A program made the translations under genes and the position numbers. Of a stretch of DNA of 64,000 bases, positions 52,031-63,347 are shown piece by piece (the stretch's first letter is position 1; each line of letters opens with the position of its first letter). The stretch is taken from the NCBI GenBank assembly GCA_034766995.1, contig CM068314.1:38253208-38317207 (forward strand), in the 5' to 3' direction. Origin of the DNA: Acanthacorydalis orientalis. Its lineage: Eukaryota; Arthropoda; Insecta; Megaloptera; Corydalidae. The notes under the pieces are model-generated. The model did no database searches, was not told where the DNA came from, and saw only the letters and a program-made list of their open reading frames with translations.

Positions 52031-52475
52031 CATTAAATTTGATTTGAAAATATATCGAATTCTTGACAATAACTCTCAGTTGTAATGGTTTCACCAGGGT
52101 TCAAAAAATTATAGTGGATTATACCTAGCACAAACCACCAAACAGTGACCATAATTTTTTTTGGTGTAATTTCGGTCTGGCGAAATGCGCTGGGCCTTAA
52201 TTTTTGTCCAACCATTCTGCCGGCAGCTTTCTGTTGTCATAAAGAATTCATATCATGTTGTACTTTAAAATATAATCGAGAAATGGATCGTTTCTGTTGC
52301 GGTAAAAGAAGCGTAGAACAAATTTTGTAACGACTATTCTTATAGTTTTCGTTCAATTCATGCGGTACTTATTTGTCAAGATTTTTTAATTTTCCTAGCT
52401 GTTTTAAGTGATCCAAAACTGCTGCATGACTAACACCTAACTTTTGTGCAAGCTCTAGAATTTTTATATTTATAT
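52031..52475 (-). pseudogene. Central piece of a mariner transposase
   Basis: Read from the TA array leftward on the minus strand: KILELAQKLGVSHAAVLDHL (end of the second helix-turn-helix), GKLKNLDK, a stop where Trp is usual, VPHELNENYKNSRYKICST, a frame change, NDPFLDYI, then the region of the first catalytic residue. It reads YNMI followed by TGA and ILYDNRK where the family has a DEKW-type motif, so the catalytic Asp aligns with Asn and the Trp with a stop. Next comes the open stretch 52215-52033 with KIMVTVWW, IIHYNFLNPGETITTESYCQ, then a stop. The second and third Asp are absent. The right border is a TA repeat. It is the same lineage as the fragment at 12.2 kb; the two overlap only at LAQKLGV. 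Confidence 0.87.
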
Positions 52476-52560
52476 ATACAATATATACTATATATATATA
52501 TATATACAATATATACTATATATATATATATATACAATATATACTATATATATATATATA
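52476..52560. repeat. Three copies of a 26-28-bp TA-rich unit
   Basis: The phrase acaatatatacta followed by TA units occurs at 52478, 52506 and 52532, so a higher-order tandem has formed from a TA array. It starts where the mariner fragment stops. Confidence 0.85.
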
Positions 52561-52584
52561 AAATGAAATACAGTTTACAAATAA

Positions 52585-52778
52585 ATATATTTCGTCTACG
52601 ATTTATATCGATATACAACGAAATATTTCAGCTAAAACATTTCGAACTCAAACTATTTCGTCTGAAAAGACGAATATGAGTTTGAAATGTAACACCCAGA
52701 ATATTTGAAATTACATTTCGTCCATTCGGACAAAAAGTAATTTCCATTACTATTTGTCATGAGTACATATTTCGCAAC
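52585..52778. repeat. Repeat with multiple tttcgt motifs, inverted match to 55.16 kb
   Basis: Contains at least four tttcgt or acgaaa motifs, including the hairpin-like atttcgtctgaaaagacgaa (near 52652-52672). The part at 52711-52750, reverse-complemented, matches 55158-55197 at 34 of 40 positions. There is no coding content. A short non-autonomous element is the likeliest explanation. Confidence 0.5.
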
Positions 52779-52781
52779 ATA

Positions 52782-52842
<61 letters not shown>
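52779..52842. repeat. (TA)n array
   Basis: About 31 TA units with one G near 52787. Confidence 0.9.
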
Positions 52843-52845
<3 letters not shown>

Positions 52846-53168
52846 ACATCTTTTTACACTAACGACAAAATTTTAATGGTGTATCATCGTTGATTCAAAA
52901 TTAAATAAAAATACGTATATGTGACAAATAACTGGAATAAAAATGATTAAAAAAGTATGATTTAATTAAAATTTATGATTGGTTTGAAAATATGATATTT
53001 ATATATTATTTTCAAGTTATTTTACGTACGTAAAGAGAATAGTATTTAAACACAGCGATCAACAAATATTTCCTTATATTCTTTGGTAAGTTTGGTACGC
53101 CCGATTCCGCACAATATTTTTTTTAATATTTATAAGTTTTTTTTATCATACAGTAAAAATTATTTAAA

Positions 53169-53226
<58 letters not shown>

Positions 53227-53751
53227 ATATATATATATCAGATTAATTAAATTAACTAAATGAAATATTATTAATACTAATTGAAATTATCACCATTAAT
53301 ATTGAAATTATTCGAAAGTAATTGAAATCATTTTTATTAAAGTTTATATTTTCAATAATAAAATGTTTCGATAGAATATTCACAAAAAAATATTTTTATA
53401 TTAATTTTGTATATATATATATATATATATATATAAGAATAACTGAGTAAATTTTTGCACAAAGTGCCAAAAACACAAGTGAAGTGCATTTTCTAAATTT
53501 AGTGATAAAAACTGAAAGCAATATCGTTAAATATCTATTCAGAATAATTTGTTTTCTTGAAAATTTTCATGACAGTGACGATCAATTTTTTTAAAATTCA
53601 TTAACTGACAGAATAAGTAAGCTGTCGATATAAGAACAGATTATAAAACTGTTGATGTCGAATATAGACGAACGAATATTAAAATTATTTTTCAGTGCTC
53701 CTTTAAATTATATGACTAGAAAATTTAAGGTATTTTTTCATTTATATTTAT

Positions 53752-53795
<44 letters not shown>

Positions 53796-54690
53796 CGTAT
53801 TAATACAGATGGGCTTATCGGTTATTTTTATTGGTATTAATTATTAGTTTTTCAAAGAAATACTTTTTTATATTATGATTAATATTGTTTTTATGTATAC
53901 AAAATAATAATAATATTATTTTTACTTATATTAATATATAACTTACTATTGTTTTAATATATATATATATACATATTAGGACATTTTTACATCCTATCGT
54001 CCTATCGTGTAAATTAAAAAAAAATATATTTATATCACATTAATTACTTCAAAAAATTCAATTTTCTTAAATATACATCAATAACTATATTTCGATTGAT
54101 TTTAAATAATGCGTATATTTAAACAAATACAATGTAGACGACTAAACATTTTTTAAATACTTGTCTTCATACCATACTTCTGAAATCTCGAAAAAAAAAG
54201 ATATCTTGATATGGACTAATACTCCTAGAGGTTTTAATGAAATTTCAGTAGTTTCACATTTTTTCAAATAACTAAAGTTACAACGAATAGGGATCAAGCA
54301 AAAAATATCCAGTACTGTCATATTGATGATAAAAATATACTTGGGAAAAAATGAGGATATGTTTTTTTATTACGAGAAATTTACTGACTGCGTAAAATAT
54401 TCTTTTAATTTTTTTAATATTTTATATGTTTTTGAAGTTTATTGTAAACTTTAAAATCGACCTAAGATATTTTTATTTTACACATAATTTAAGTAATAAA
54501 TCGATTGTTTATATTGAAAAAAATCTTTTACATAAGAGAAAATATATAAATCTATGATCTATATTATAAAGAACATCTTTAATAATTCTATGATTGGTGA
54601 ACTGAACATTTTCAACTTAAGATATAAATATAGATTAACAACGTGTGTGTACGTATATAAATACATACAAGCGAATAAGTATATCAATAA
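52843..54690. other. A+T-rich stretch without a gene
   Basis: TA arrays at 53180-53239, 53410-53435 and 53757-53794. Nothing else was recognised. Confidence 0.55.
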
Positions 54691-54699
54691 CTAACAACA

Positions 54700-54949
54700 T
54701 TATTTCATAAACATGTCGGAAACGATTCAACTGGAGATTATAATTCAAAACGTTAAGCAAACAAGTTACGTTACTGTGTTTAACTTGAATACGCCAAAAA
54801 TATTGTGACCCATAAGGAACGTGACTAACAACAGCGCCTTCCCTGTCTCGGCACGAACTAGCTAGCCAACGGATTAACGCGGCTTCGAAACACGTAAGCG
54901 ACGTAAAAGGATGGATAATGTTACAATAGCGTACGTGTTATACTGACAC

Positions 54950-54952
<3 letters not shown>
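54700..54952. other. C+G and CpG island-like patch
   Basis: 34 of 60 bases at 54841-54900 are C or G, with about ten CpG in 54840-54945. There is no open frame of note and no tRNA T-loop. Candidates are a conserved non-coding element, a promoter-type region or an element remnant. A TA array (54954-55000) follows directly. Confidence 0.35.

Positions 54953-54953
<1 letters not shown>

Positions 54954-55000
<47 letters not shown>
54954..55000. repeat. (TA)n array
   Basis: About 23 uninterrupted TA units. Confidence 0.9.
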
Positions 55001-55003
<3 letters not shown>

Positions 55004-55157
55004 TTTTTCATCATCAGTTACCGTATCTTTACACAAAAATCTTTTTCACTTAGTGTCCCTTGGAACCAATTGCAGCAAAACGTCGATAATTCGACTATAT
55101 AACAAATCCTAATATATTAGAGTGTGATAGACACGAAATATGGGATCATCAGGAGAT

Positions 55158-55197
55158 GTAATGGAAATTACATTTCTCCCGACTGGACGAAATATAA
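55158..55197 (+). repeat. 40-bp motif shared inverted with 52.7 kb
   Basis: Begins gtaatggaaattac and ends ggacgaaatataa; six mismatches to the reverse complement of 52711-52750. The 78-codon open frame that covers it (55140-55376) ends in a TA array and is not a supported gene. Confidence 0.6.
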
Positions 55198-55877
55198 GGC
55201 TCTCATATAGCAGTGGGAATTGGTATATATGTATAACTGAACAAGACACAAATGATATAAATATGTTTATCTATTTCATTGAATTTAGTGATTATTATAA
55301 GAAACTATCATACATACATATTTCATTCATTTTTTTTAATATATTTCCTGGAAACTTTATATATATATATATATAATATTAATTACAATTACTTATTAAT
55401 GAAATATAAAGTTTATTTTGTTTTTCATAAAAAAAATGTTTTTTTTTTAAAAAAAAATAAAACATGTTATTTTTCATTAAAAAAAGTGACTATTGTGCAT
55501 AAAGAAGATAGATAATCATGATGTTTATCAAATAATTCTTCATTGTAAATTAATAAATTGTTAATTATTTAATGAACGAATAATAATCGTACGTGCTAAA
55601 ACTTATCAATACATTAACTATTTATATTTTGTAATTTAATGATTTTTAATATCATTTATTTAGTAAATTATTAAACAAGTGATAATAATATGGTGATCTT
55701 TTTCTAACGAAGTATTTTTTACAAAATTTAATAAATGTAAACTTAATATTTTGAAAATATAAAATATGTAAATTAATATAGGACAGGAATTACTAACTAC
55801 GAGTAGAAAATATTTCAAAGTCTACTACTGAAATCAATGTTTTATTTTCATATTTGTCGAAGGAGTTTTTAAAATAA

Positions 55878-55929
<52 letters not shown>

Positions 55930-56584
55930 TCGTGTATATATATATATATATATATGAAAATTACAATGAAAGTTAATGAATCCACATGCAACAAGTATTA
56001 TATAAATCTTTCTAAGTTAAATTCTCAGTTAATGATTTAAAACGTATAAAAATGTTGATAAATGTTTGGGTTTTTCGTGACTGTGTTATCTTGTAATATG
56101 TTTCTAGGCCTATATAAATCATCCAGCTTCTTTTTGCGCTTTTCGGTGTCATGTTCTTGTGATAAAACTATTTATTTAAAATATTTCCTCAACGTCCTAT
56201 TTACGTTGTAGTAAGATCATCACATTTTTCAAATGTGAATATTTATGCATTTTTGACGTGCTTCCCTATTTATACAACCAATCAATTATTTTCTATGAAA
56301 TGTTGCTACCCTTCATCATTTATAAACATAGTGTATATATATATATATATATATACATACATATGCATATTCAGTAAGTGATATTTTTTTAAAATAAATT
56401 TATTTCTAACATCATTGAGTAAAAAATATATTATTACATTTTAAACGTTTAACTGAACAATCGTCTTATTAATTATATATATTGTATACACATACGTATA
56501 TATATATAAATAAATGTATATAATATACATACATAGACAGAACGATTTTTCACGGGACTGCATCGAAACAATGAGTAGACAGGG
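55198..56584. other. A+T-rich stretch without a gene
   Basis: TA arrays at 55362-55376, 55880-55955 and 56335-56355. No coding region was recognised. Confidence 0.5.
55880..55955. repeat. (TA)n array with a central interruption
   Basis: About 24 TA units, ctcgtg, then about 10 TA units. Confidence 0.9.
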
Positions 56585-56678
56585 TACGGAATACTTGTGA
56601 AGATACCAAACTGACTTAATCTTTAGTCTTTTATTTTGATTCCTTTGTCCATCCAGTCAAGCGATTTGAATACTCCAA

Positions 56679-56733
<55 letters not shown>

Positions 56734-56853
56734 TCAGGCATTAGAAAATCAATAATATAAAGATAGAAATTTAAAAAATTTACACGAGATCAAAAAATTG
56801 AGAATTAGATTAAAATATATTTCTTAAAATTATAATGCATTAATTTTATATGA
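56585..56853 (-). pseudogene. RTE-type reverse transcriptase fragment, copy 1
   Basis: Reading the minus strand just left of the TA array gives FGVFKSLDWMDKGIKIKD, a stop, RLSQF and then IFTSIP. This is the stretch that leads into the catalytic FADD box of RTE-clade LINE reverse transcriptases. The box itself is missing: about 19 bases present in copy 2 are deleted here. The fragment keeps the Trp (TGG) that copy 2 has lost. It aligns over its whole length, TA array included, with 58697-59008. The side towards the LINE 3' end is cut off at about 56585, which ordinary 5' truncation during retrotransposition does not explain. Confidence 0.75.
56682..56728. repeat. (TA)n array within the RTE copy 1 segment
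   Basis: About 23 TA units. The flanks (tactccaaaataa on the left, tattatcaggcattag on the right) are the same as those of the array at 58812-58879. Confidence 0.9.
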
Positions 56854-57007
56854 ATTATTTTTATTTTTTCTCCAAACAAGTTAGATTTTATTTTTTTTAG
56901 CTTAATACCCTTATTATATTTATACTGTCAAGAATTTACTGATAATCTATAATTATGAAAATAACTTTTTTTGAATAGTACGTTTGAATCGTACTTATAT
57001 ACATACA

Positions 57008-57064
<57 letters not shown>

Positions 57065-57949
57065 TTGTGTATAAATGTGAGTGGGTTTGTACGTTTGAGT
57101 GTGTGTGTGTGTGTGTACTTGAGGAATATTTAAATATATATCGAAATGACGATCACAGTAAAATCCAAAAGAAAAATACCACAGGTGGATGGGTTGTTTA
57201 CTAATCTTTTTGAAGAGATGGTTTTCCTGCTTAATATCTTTAAATAGCTGCTTTTATCTTGATAGCGTAGATTTTACGCCCAAAGGGAACGAAGATGGAG
57301 GTATCGAACGTTTAAAATACTCGACGACAAACAATAAAGTGGTTCGGCTGAAGACAAACTTATTGCTGACTTTTCAAAAACATAAGAGCGAGATAAATAA
57401 AAGTTCGTTTTATTATAACAATGTACGTCGGATCAAAAAAAAGTCGTTCGATAAATATTCAAGTATTACTGCTCTATATACTCTTTCGTAAATATTTGTT
57501 TTTAATAATAAATGTTGAGTGAAAATTCTCTTACATATTATGTTGAATATTTAAATAGAAAGTATGTATAGTTAGATATTATAAAATTTGATATTATGTA
57601 AAATGTTTATAAAAATACGCGTATATTTGTTAACATGTGGAATTTACTTTTACTTCTCTTGCAGATGTGACAAATCGTCATAATGGCCAACATATTCGTT
57701 CTATGTTCAAACACTTGTATAAGAGGATTGTACAAATAAGATTATTTCCTTTTGGTTTAAAATTGACATTGTTTACTTATGATTTCTTTTCGTTATTCTT
57801 TTCTAAATCGGATTTAAGATAGTTTATGATTTTGTGTTCACATACTTAGACATATATATATATATATAAATATGTGTGTGTATGAATATATATTTTTTTT
57901 AAATATTAAAAAAAATATTTGTTTCAAAATAATTATATTATTATACATA
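56854..57949. other. Stretch without a supported gene, holding a 100-codon open frame
   Basis: A TA array (57012-57060) with a TG run (57097-57116) is followed by an open frame at 57189-57491 (plus). Its middle, VDFTPKGNEDGGIERLKY and VVRLKTNLLLTFQKH, is less A+T-driven than chance frames here. A second frame at 57637-57822 follows a good splice-acceptor-like ttctcttgcag. I recognise neither, and the two do not form a demonstrable gene. They may be exons or remnants of an unrecognised element. Confidence 0.25.
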
Positions 57950-58808
57950 TAATCTTCCAAGATTATATCATTATCATCAACCTCTGTCAATCCACTGCTG
58001 GATAAAGGACTCTTCAATGATTTTCCATTTTGTACGACTCGATGCCTCTCTTTTCGACTAATTGCCAATAAAGTTTTTAACTTCCTTACCCCACTGTTCA
58101 TTGGTTTCTTTCTTGGTCTTTTTATATTCCTTGGTTCCCAGTTAATAATTTCTGTTGTGGATCGGTTGTTTCCTCTTCTTGCAACATTAGTCGCTTTACT
58201 TTTCTTATTACATATGTGACTCCTGTCTTTCTATATCAATTCTATTCTTTATTTTATTTTTTTTCCTATTTCTTCTTGTTATTCCTAGTATGCATCTTTC
58301 CGTACTTCTCTGAATTGTTTGGAATCTTTGAATGATTTTGGCGTTAAGCACCCATGTTTTAATACCGTAGGGAAGGACTAGTAGTACACATTGATCAAAT
58401 ACTTTTTTCTTTAAGCCGAGTGGGAAATAATATTTTGATTTAAATATCAAAGCATTTCGTCCAAATGCGCACCATCCCTTTTTTATTATCCTATTTACTT
58501 CTTCAATGAATGATCCATCTTTGCTGATAAGCTGACTTGGATAGACATACTTAAAAACTTCTATTTCTGTTCCTTTTATTTCAATTTTCTCTAAGCAGAC
58601 AAACGCATTGAATAACACTTTTGTTTTTGTATTGTTCATGTTAGAGCCATTTTTTGACTAGCATTATTTAATTCTTCTATCCTGTTTTGTAGCTTTTACG
58701 GAATTCTTCTGAAGATAACAATATCACAAGCAAACCAAAGGTAACTTAATTTTTGATCTTTTATTTCGGTTCTTTTGTTCATCTAGTCAACCGGTTTGAA
58801 TACTCCAA

Positions 58809-58811
<3 letters not shown>
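57950..58811 (-). pseudogene. RTE-type LINE, 3' part of reverse transcriptase ORF, copy 2
   Basis: Non-LTR retrotransposon fragment. From the 5' side (right): VFKPVD, TAG in place of Trp, MNKRTEIKDQKLSYL, then FACDIVIF at about 58738-58716. This is the catalytic FADD box with the first Asp changed to Cys. A frame change follows, then a 143-codon open stretch (58639-58208) with MNNTKTKVLF, YVYPSQLI, EEVNRIIKKGWCAFGR, KKKVFDQCVLLVLPYGIKTW and QRSTERCILGITRRNR, the thumb and C-terminal region typical of RTE ORFs. After another shift come IINWEPRNIKRPRKKP and NGKSLKSPLSSSGLTEVDD, the usual end of the ORF. It is followed by gatgataatgat, which resembles the short tandem 3' tail of RTE elements. 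The 5' border is the TA array at 58812, or lies beyond it. Confidence 0.88.
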
Positions 58812-58859
<48 letters not shown>

Positions 58860-59008
58860 TAATATATATATATATATAATATTATCAGGCATTAGAAAAT
58901 CAATAATATAAAGATAGAAATTAAAAATTTACACGCGATCAAAATATTAAGTTAAGATTTAAATATATTTTTTAGAATTATAATGCGTTAATTGTATATG
59001 AATTTTAA
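58697..59008. repeat. Segment duplicated from or to 56.6 kb
   Basis: Direct repeat of 56585-56853, about 2.1 kb away, covering the start of the RTE fragment, the TA array and about 150 bp beyond it (attatcaggcattagaaaa, then ataatataaagatagaaatt). Beyond 59008 and 56853 the sequences diverge. Confidence 0.8.
58812..58879. repeat. (TA)n array within the RTE copy 2 segment
   Basis: About 19 TA units, a tatta phase shift and further TA units. Homologous in position to the array at 56682-56728 but longer. Confidence 0.9.
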
Positions 59009-59698
59009 GTTATATTTTCCACCAATTCAGATATGAAAAAAGGTATTTTCTTAAAATGTGTCCTTTAATCATATTTGTAGAATAATTTAGATTTAGTAAT
59101 AAAAACAAAAACCCTTACAAAAATGTTTATTACTTAAAGTGAAAACTTTCTAAATTGAAATTTTTATTATAAAAGAGTAATTTTTTCATAAAATATTATA
59201 TTAAGTACAGTTCACAAGAAGAATTAACGATACAGAAATAATTTATTATCACTTATTTTATGAAATTTAATTTATTTTTTTTTCAATTATATTTATTGTC
59301 ACTAATGGTGGCGATGTATTCATTGATATTGTGTTATTATAATTAATTCATTAGTTTTCAGTACTGATAGATTTATATACACTTTTATTTTTTATTTGAA
59401 TTAATTTTTCTAAAATAAAAACAAGAATTGTATAAAGTGTACCAAAAGAATTGAATAAATTTCTTTTCAATCAATGACTATTTATTTATACAACAGTTAC
59501 TAAATGAATAATATCTGTTGTAATTCTATGTTCAAAAGGAAAGTATTATAGAATTCCACATTAGAAATTCACAAATTAATGTGTTGAAATTAGTTAAAGA
59601 TAATTCATAACAATTATGAATAGCATGTTACACTAAATTGCAAATTTTTGTAATTACGTCTTTAATAAATTATTTTTGTTACATTCACACACACACAC

Positions 59699-59737
<39 letters not shown>

Positions 59738-60381
59738 TATATCTTAATGCACAATAAATATTTTTATATTTTTTTTACTTTAATTCAATACGATGTTCCT
59801 CTAATACAATCAAAAAATTTGATTTCTACACAGTTTTTATAATAATAAGTTTTCAGAAATAAATGTAAAATCACAATTTTTTTTCTAATAATATAATTAA
59901 ATGAAAATATATTAATAACGATTGTATTATGTATAATAGGATAAGATTATGTATAATATTTAGTTATTAAAATTTAGTTATATGTCGACAGGAATGAAAT
60001 ATTTAAAACACTTACATATTACAAATTGTTGCTCATGATTTTATAATTAATCTTTCAGTGAAAAATAAACGAAATACATTAAAGTATATTTTATAATTTT
60101 ACATTGATAAAAAAGATTAAAACGCTATTTACAGTACTGCGAAACGAAACGTTTTCTTATACATATTTTATTATGGACAAAGAAATTACTCAATTTTATT
60201 TCAAAGACACAAACTGTGAAGATTAATGGAAGATAAATATCCGATGAGATTTGGAGTATGGCGACCGAAACATGAAAATAGTTATCAGCGACTAAAGTAC
60301 ACAAAAAGTTTTTGAAGCAGTTTTATAAAGTATTTATTTCGTAAAACTTCTGTTAAATGTACATTTATATATACTTATATG

Positions 60382-60419
<38 letters not shown>

Positions 60420-60548
60420 GATAAAATATCATTACATATATATATATATATATATATAAAATTTGTTTTTTTTATTACTTTTGTAAATTTAATAACACAA
60501 ATTTCCAACAATAAATTAATTACATACATATATATATATATATATATA
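59009..60548. other. A+T-rich stretch without a gene
   Basis: A CA run at 59687-59700 with a TA array to 59732, and clustered TA arrays at 60387-60417, 60439-60458 and 60530-60549. Open frames across these are array translations. Confidence 0.55.
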
Positions 60549-60750
60549 CACTAGGGACTCTGCAGCCTACCAGCTGCGCTCGCTCACTTATCAATTATAA
60601 ATACATGTAACCGAATTTAACAAACATAGTTGGGTATCACAGAAGCCTCGCCTAAATAAAGTCGACGTCAAGTTTTTTTTTTATTTTTTGTAGATAATTT
60701 TGATTTTATATATATATATATAGAGAGAGAGAGAGGGAGAGAGAGAGAAA
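60549..60750 (-). repeat. Dispersed GC-tailed repeat, copy B (inverted)
   Basis: Read on the minus strand: a CT-rich and TA block, aaaatcaaaattatctac, gacgtcgac, ggcgaggcttctgtgatacc, attcggttacatgta, tttataattgataagtgag and cgagcgca, then a shorter tail to the TA array at 60549. All blocks shared with copy A (21051-21410) are in the same order. Copy B lacks the middle insertion of copy A and has a different tail end. Confidence 0.7.
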
Positions 60751-60826
60751 TAGATTTGAGTACCATAGAAACTTCGCCGCAAATGAATATGCCGCCGTCA
60801 TGGAATTTTTTTAGTGGCTAACTTTG

Positions 60827-60860
<34 letters not shown>
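60751..60860 (-). repeat. Dispersed GC-tailed repeat, partial copy C
   Basis: On the minus strand: TA array, aaatcaaagttagccac, tgacggcgg, tttgcggcgaagtttctatg and gtac. This repeats the core of copy B (aaatcaaaattatctac, tgacgtcga, ttaggcgaggcttctgtg) in tandem, separated by the CT-rich block. It supports a modular or tandemly arranged element. Confidence 0.6.
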
Positions 60861-60861
<1 letters not shown>

Positions 60862-63305
60862 GAAATTTAAATAATACATATTTTCGTAAATATCTTATAT
60901 TTTTGTAATATAAATAAATAAAATAATATTTACGATTCAATAACAAAAATTAAAAATATAGAAAAGTTAGTCATATTAACTTTATCAATTTTATTTACAA
61001 AATTATATAGCAATATTATTTTCGCATCGTTCATTTCTGTTATTCTTTTGAATGACAACAAAGTATATGTGAACAAGTAGAATTCTCAATAGACATCGAG
61101 TTTAAACGACCTCGCTTTCAAACGAACACAAAAATTTTGTCCAACGATGCATAATCATGAATTTTACAGATCATATGACAGATTGTTGCATTGCAAAACT
61201 GTCAATTTGACTTATTTTTATTCGTTCTTTGTTACAGTTGACTAAAGAGGGATTGACTAAATTCTAAAGAATTTAATAAATATCAGAGTAAATGCGTGTG
61301 AATTCAAAATTGATTTTTTTGTATTTAGAAAACATTTTTTTTTATATAAACAAATATATATATATATACACATACTGAAAATATAATTTTTTTACATGAT
61401 CTGAATTTTTGTTACAACTTGACATTTTTAGCTTATTATTTATGATAGTAATTCTTAATAAATACAAATCGTTCATAAATTTATGGCGAATAATTTTATA
61501 TATAATATAGAAATTTCATTTCAAAAGTACTTAATCGATACATGTTTGATTTTTTTCAATTTTCAATTAATTAACAGTATTATTTTCTATAGTAGACATA
61601 TTAATTTCATAATACGACTTATTTTACCTTAAGGAAGCCTTATCACATATTTTCCATTATGGTTGTTAGTTTCAAGCGCTCAAAATAATGCCTATTTTTT
61701 TTAAGAAAATAAACATATTTATTATAATATTCACATTAGTCGTAAGTCTATCGCGCTAACTTCTTATCGAACATTCCTTTTATTTTACTTGTACCTATTA
61801 TAAGATGTATTTTAACATAAACCAATCAACTTTATTCGGAATAATTTGATACTTATTTAAATAAATAGAAGTTATAGAAGACAAATAGATTGTAATTTTC
61901 TTATATGTAACAGAATCTATAAGTTTTCATAACGTATTTAAAATTGTCTGTTCTGATAAAAGCAGACAATAAGCATGTATTGTTAAACTTGCACTATGGT
62001 AATGTGAGGTAAAGTAAGGTTTTAAACAAGTACCAAGTTGAATTTATTTGTTAATGCTTTTAAAGTTATATAAAAAAATACAAAACATTTCTTCACAAAA
62101 TAAGGATAATTTTTAAACTATATGCAGTTTATTATATTAGTAATTTATTTATTCATTTTTTGCTAATACAATGAAAATTAAAAACGTTAACACACAATGA
62201 TATTTAATTCGTGTATTATAATAAATAATATTTTTTTAAAAACATTACATGTCGAAAGATTTATAGCAATCGTTTGTAATTGTATATATAAATAGGATAA
62301 AAAATATCACAAAAAATGATTAATTGGAATGAAAGTAAATAATATTTACCTTAATACCAAAAACTATCTATTACAAATTTTTTCGTTGCCATTTTATACT
62401 TATTATGCAATTTTAAAAATAGTATCAATAATATTTATTAATCGTAAATATATCATTCAATTAATTTTAAATAACTGAAATAAACTATTATTACCATTAT
62501 ATAAATTAATTATATTTTTGTATTCTACGTACTTTCCAATTATAAGTTTTAATATATACAATGAAAATAATATTATTTACTTACACAAAGTAGAAAAAAA
62601 ATCAGAAAATATTTAACGTGACTCAAATTGTTCAATTATAAATAAACAACCCGTTAAAGAAGACAAAAAATGATTAGTTTTATTCATATTCGTATATTTT
62701 TTGTTCACAAAACGGATATTAACAAAAATATCACAGTTATATTGTGCACTGAAACATGAAAGATGAAAAATGAACGGTCTATTAAATAAAGAATACTATA
62801 ACTTTATTAAACTTTCAAAGATACAAGTTTTTTTTTTCATTTAAAGTTCGTAATTCATCTGAAAGTTCATTATATGGAAATTTCAAGATAATAATCATTG
62901 ATAAAAATTTATTTTATAAAAATTACTAAGAAACAAACTGAAATATCAAAACTTCAAGAATTCTTTAGAATATCCTCCTAACACAAAAGTTTTACGCGTC
63001 AAAGATAATATCGGTTTCTCAAATAAGAAACTTCTTTTCGTGACATAAGAATTGTCAGCGCTTCGCTCCAGGGTTTTCAATAAAAATACGATAATATCAG
63101 ACATGGAGTTAAAGAATGGCCAAGTTTTTTCAGCTTATAGCTAAACCACCAATTTTAATGACATGAAACGCATTTTAAATATAATTTTATTTTTACTGTT
63201 CTCACTTCATTATTATGACACATCTCTATTAGTTATCATTTATTAAAACCAAACATATTTAGTTTTTTAGAAGAAGAATTCACTTAATTACACTATTTAA
63301 TTATT

Positions 63306-63347
<42 letters not shown>

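Noticed and set aside
55441..55457. T-run followed by A-run (also near 23245, 51551, 49560, 34030)
   Set aside because: T(n)A(n) homopolymer junctions recur throughout this A+T-rich DNA and carry no further structure.
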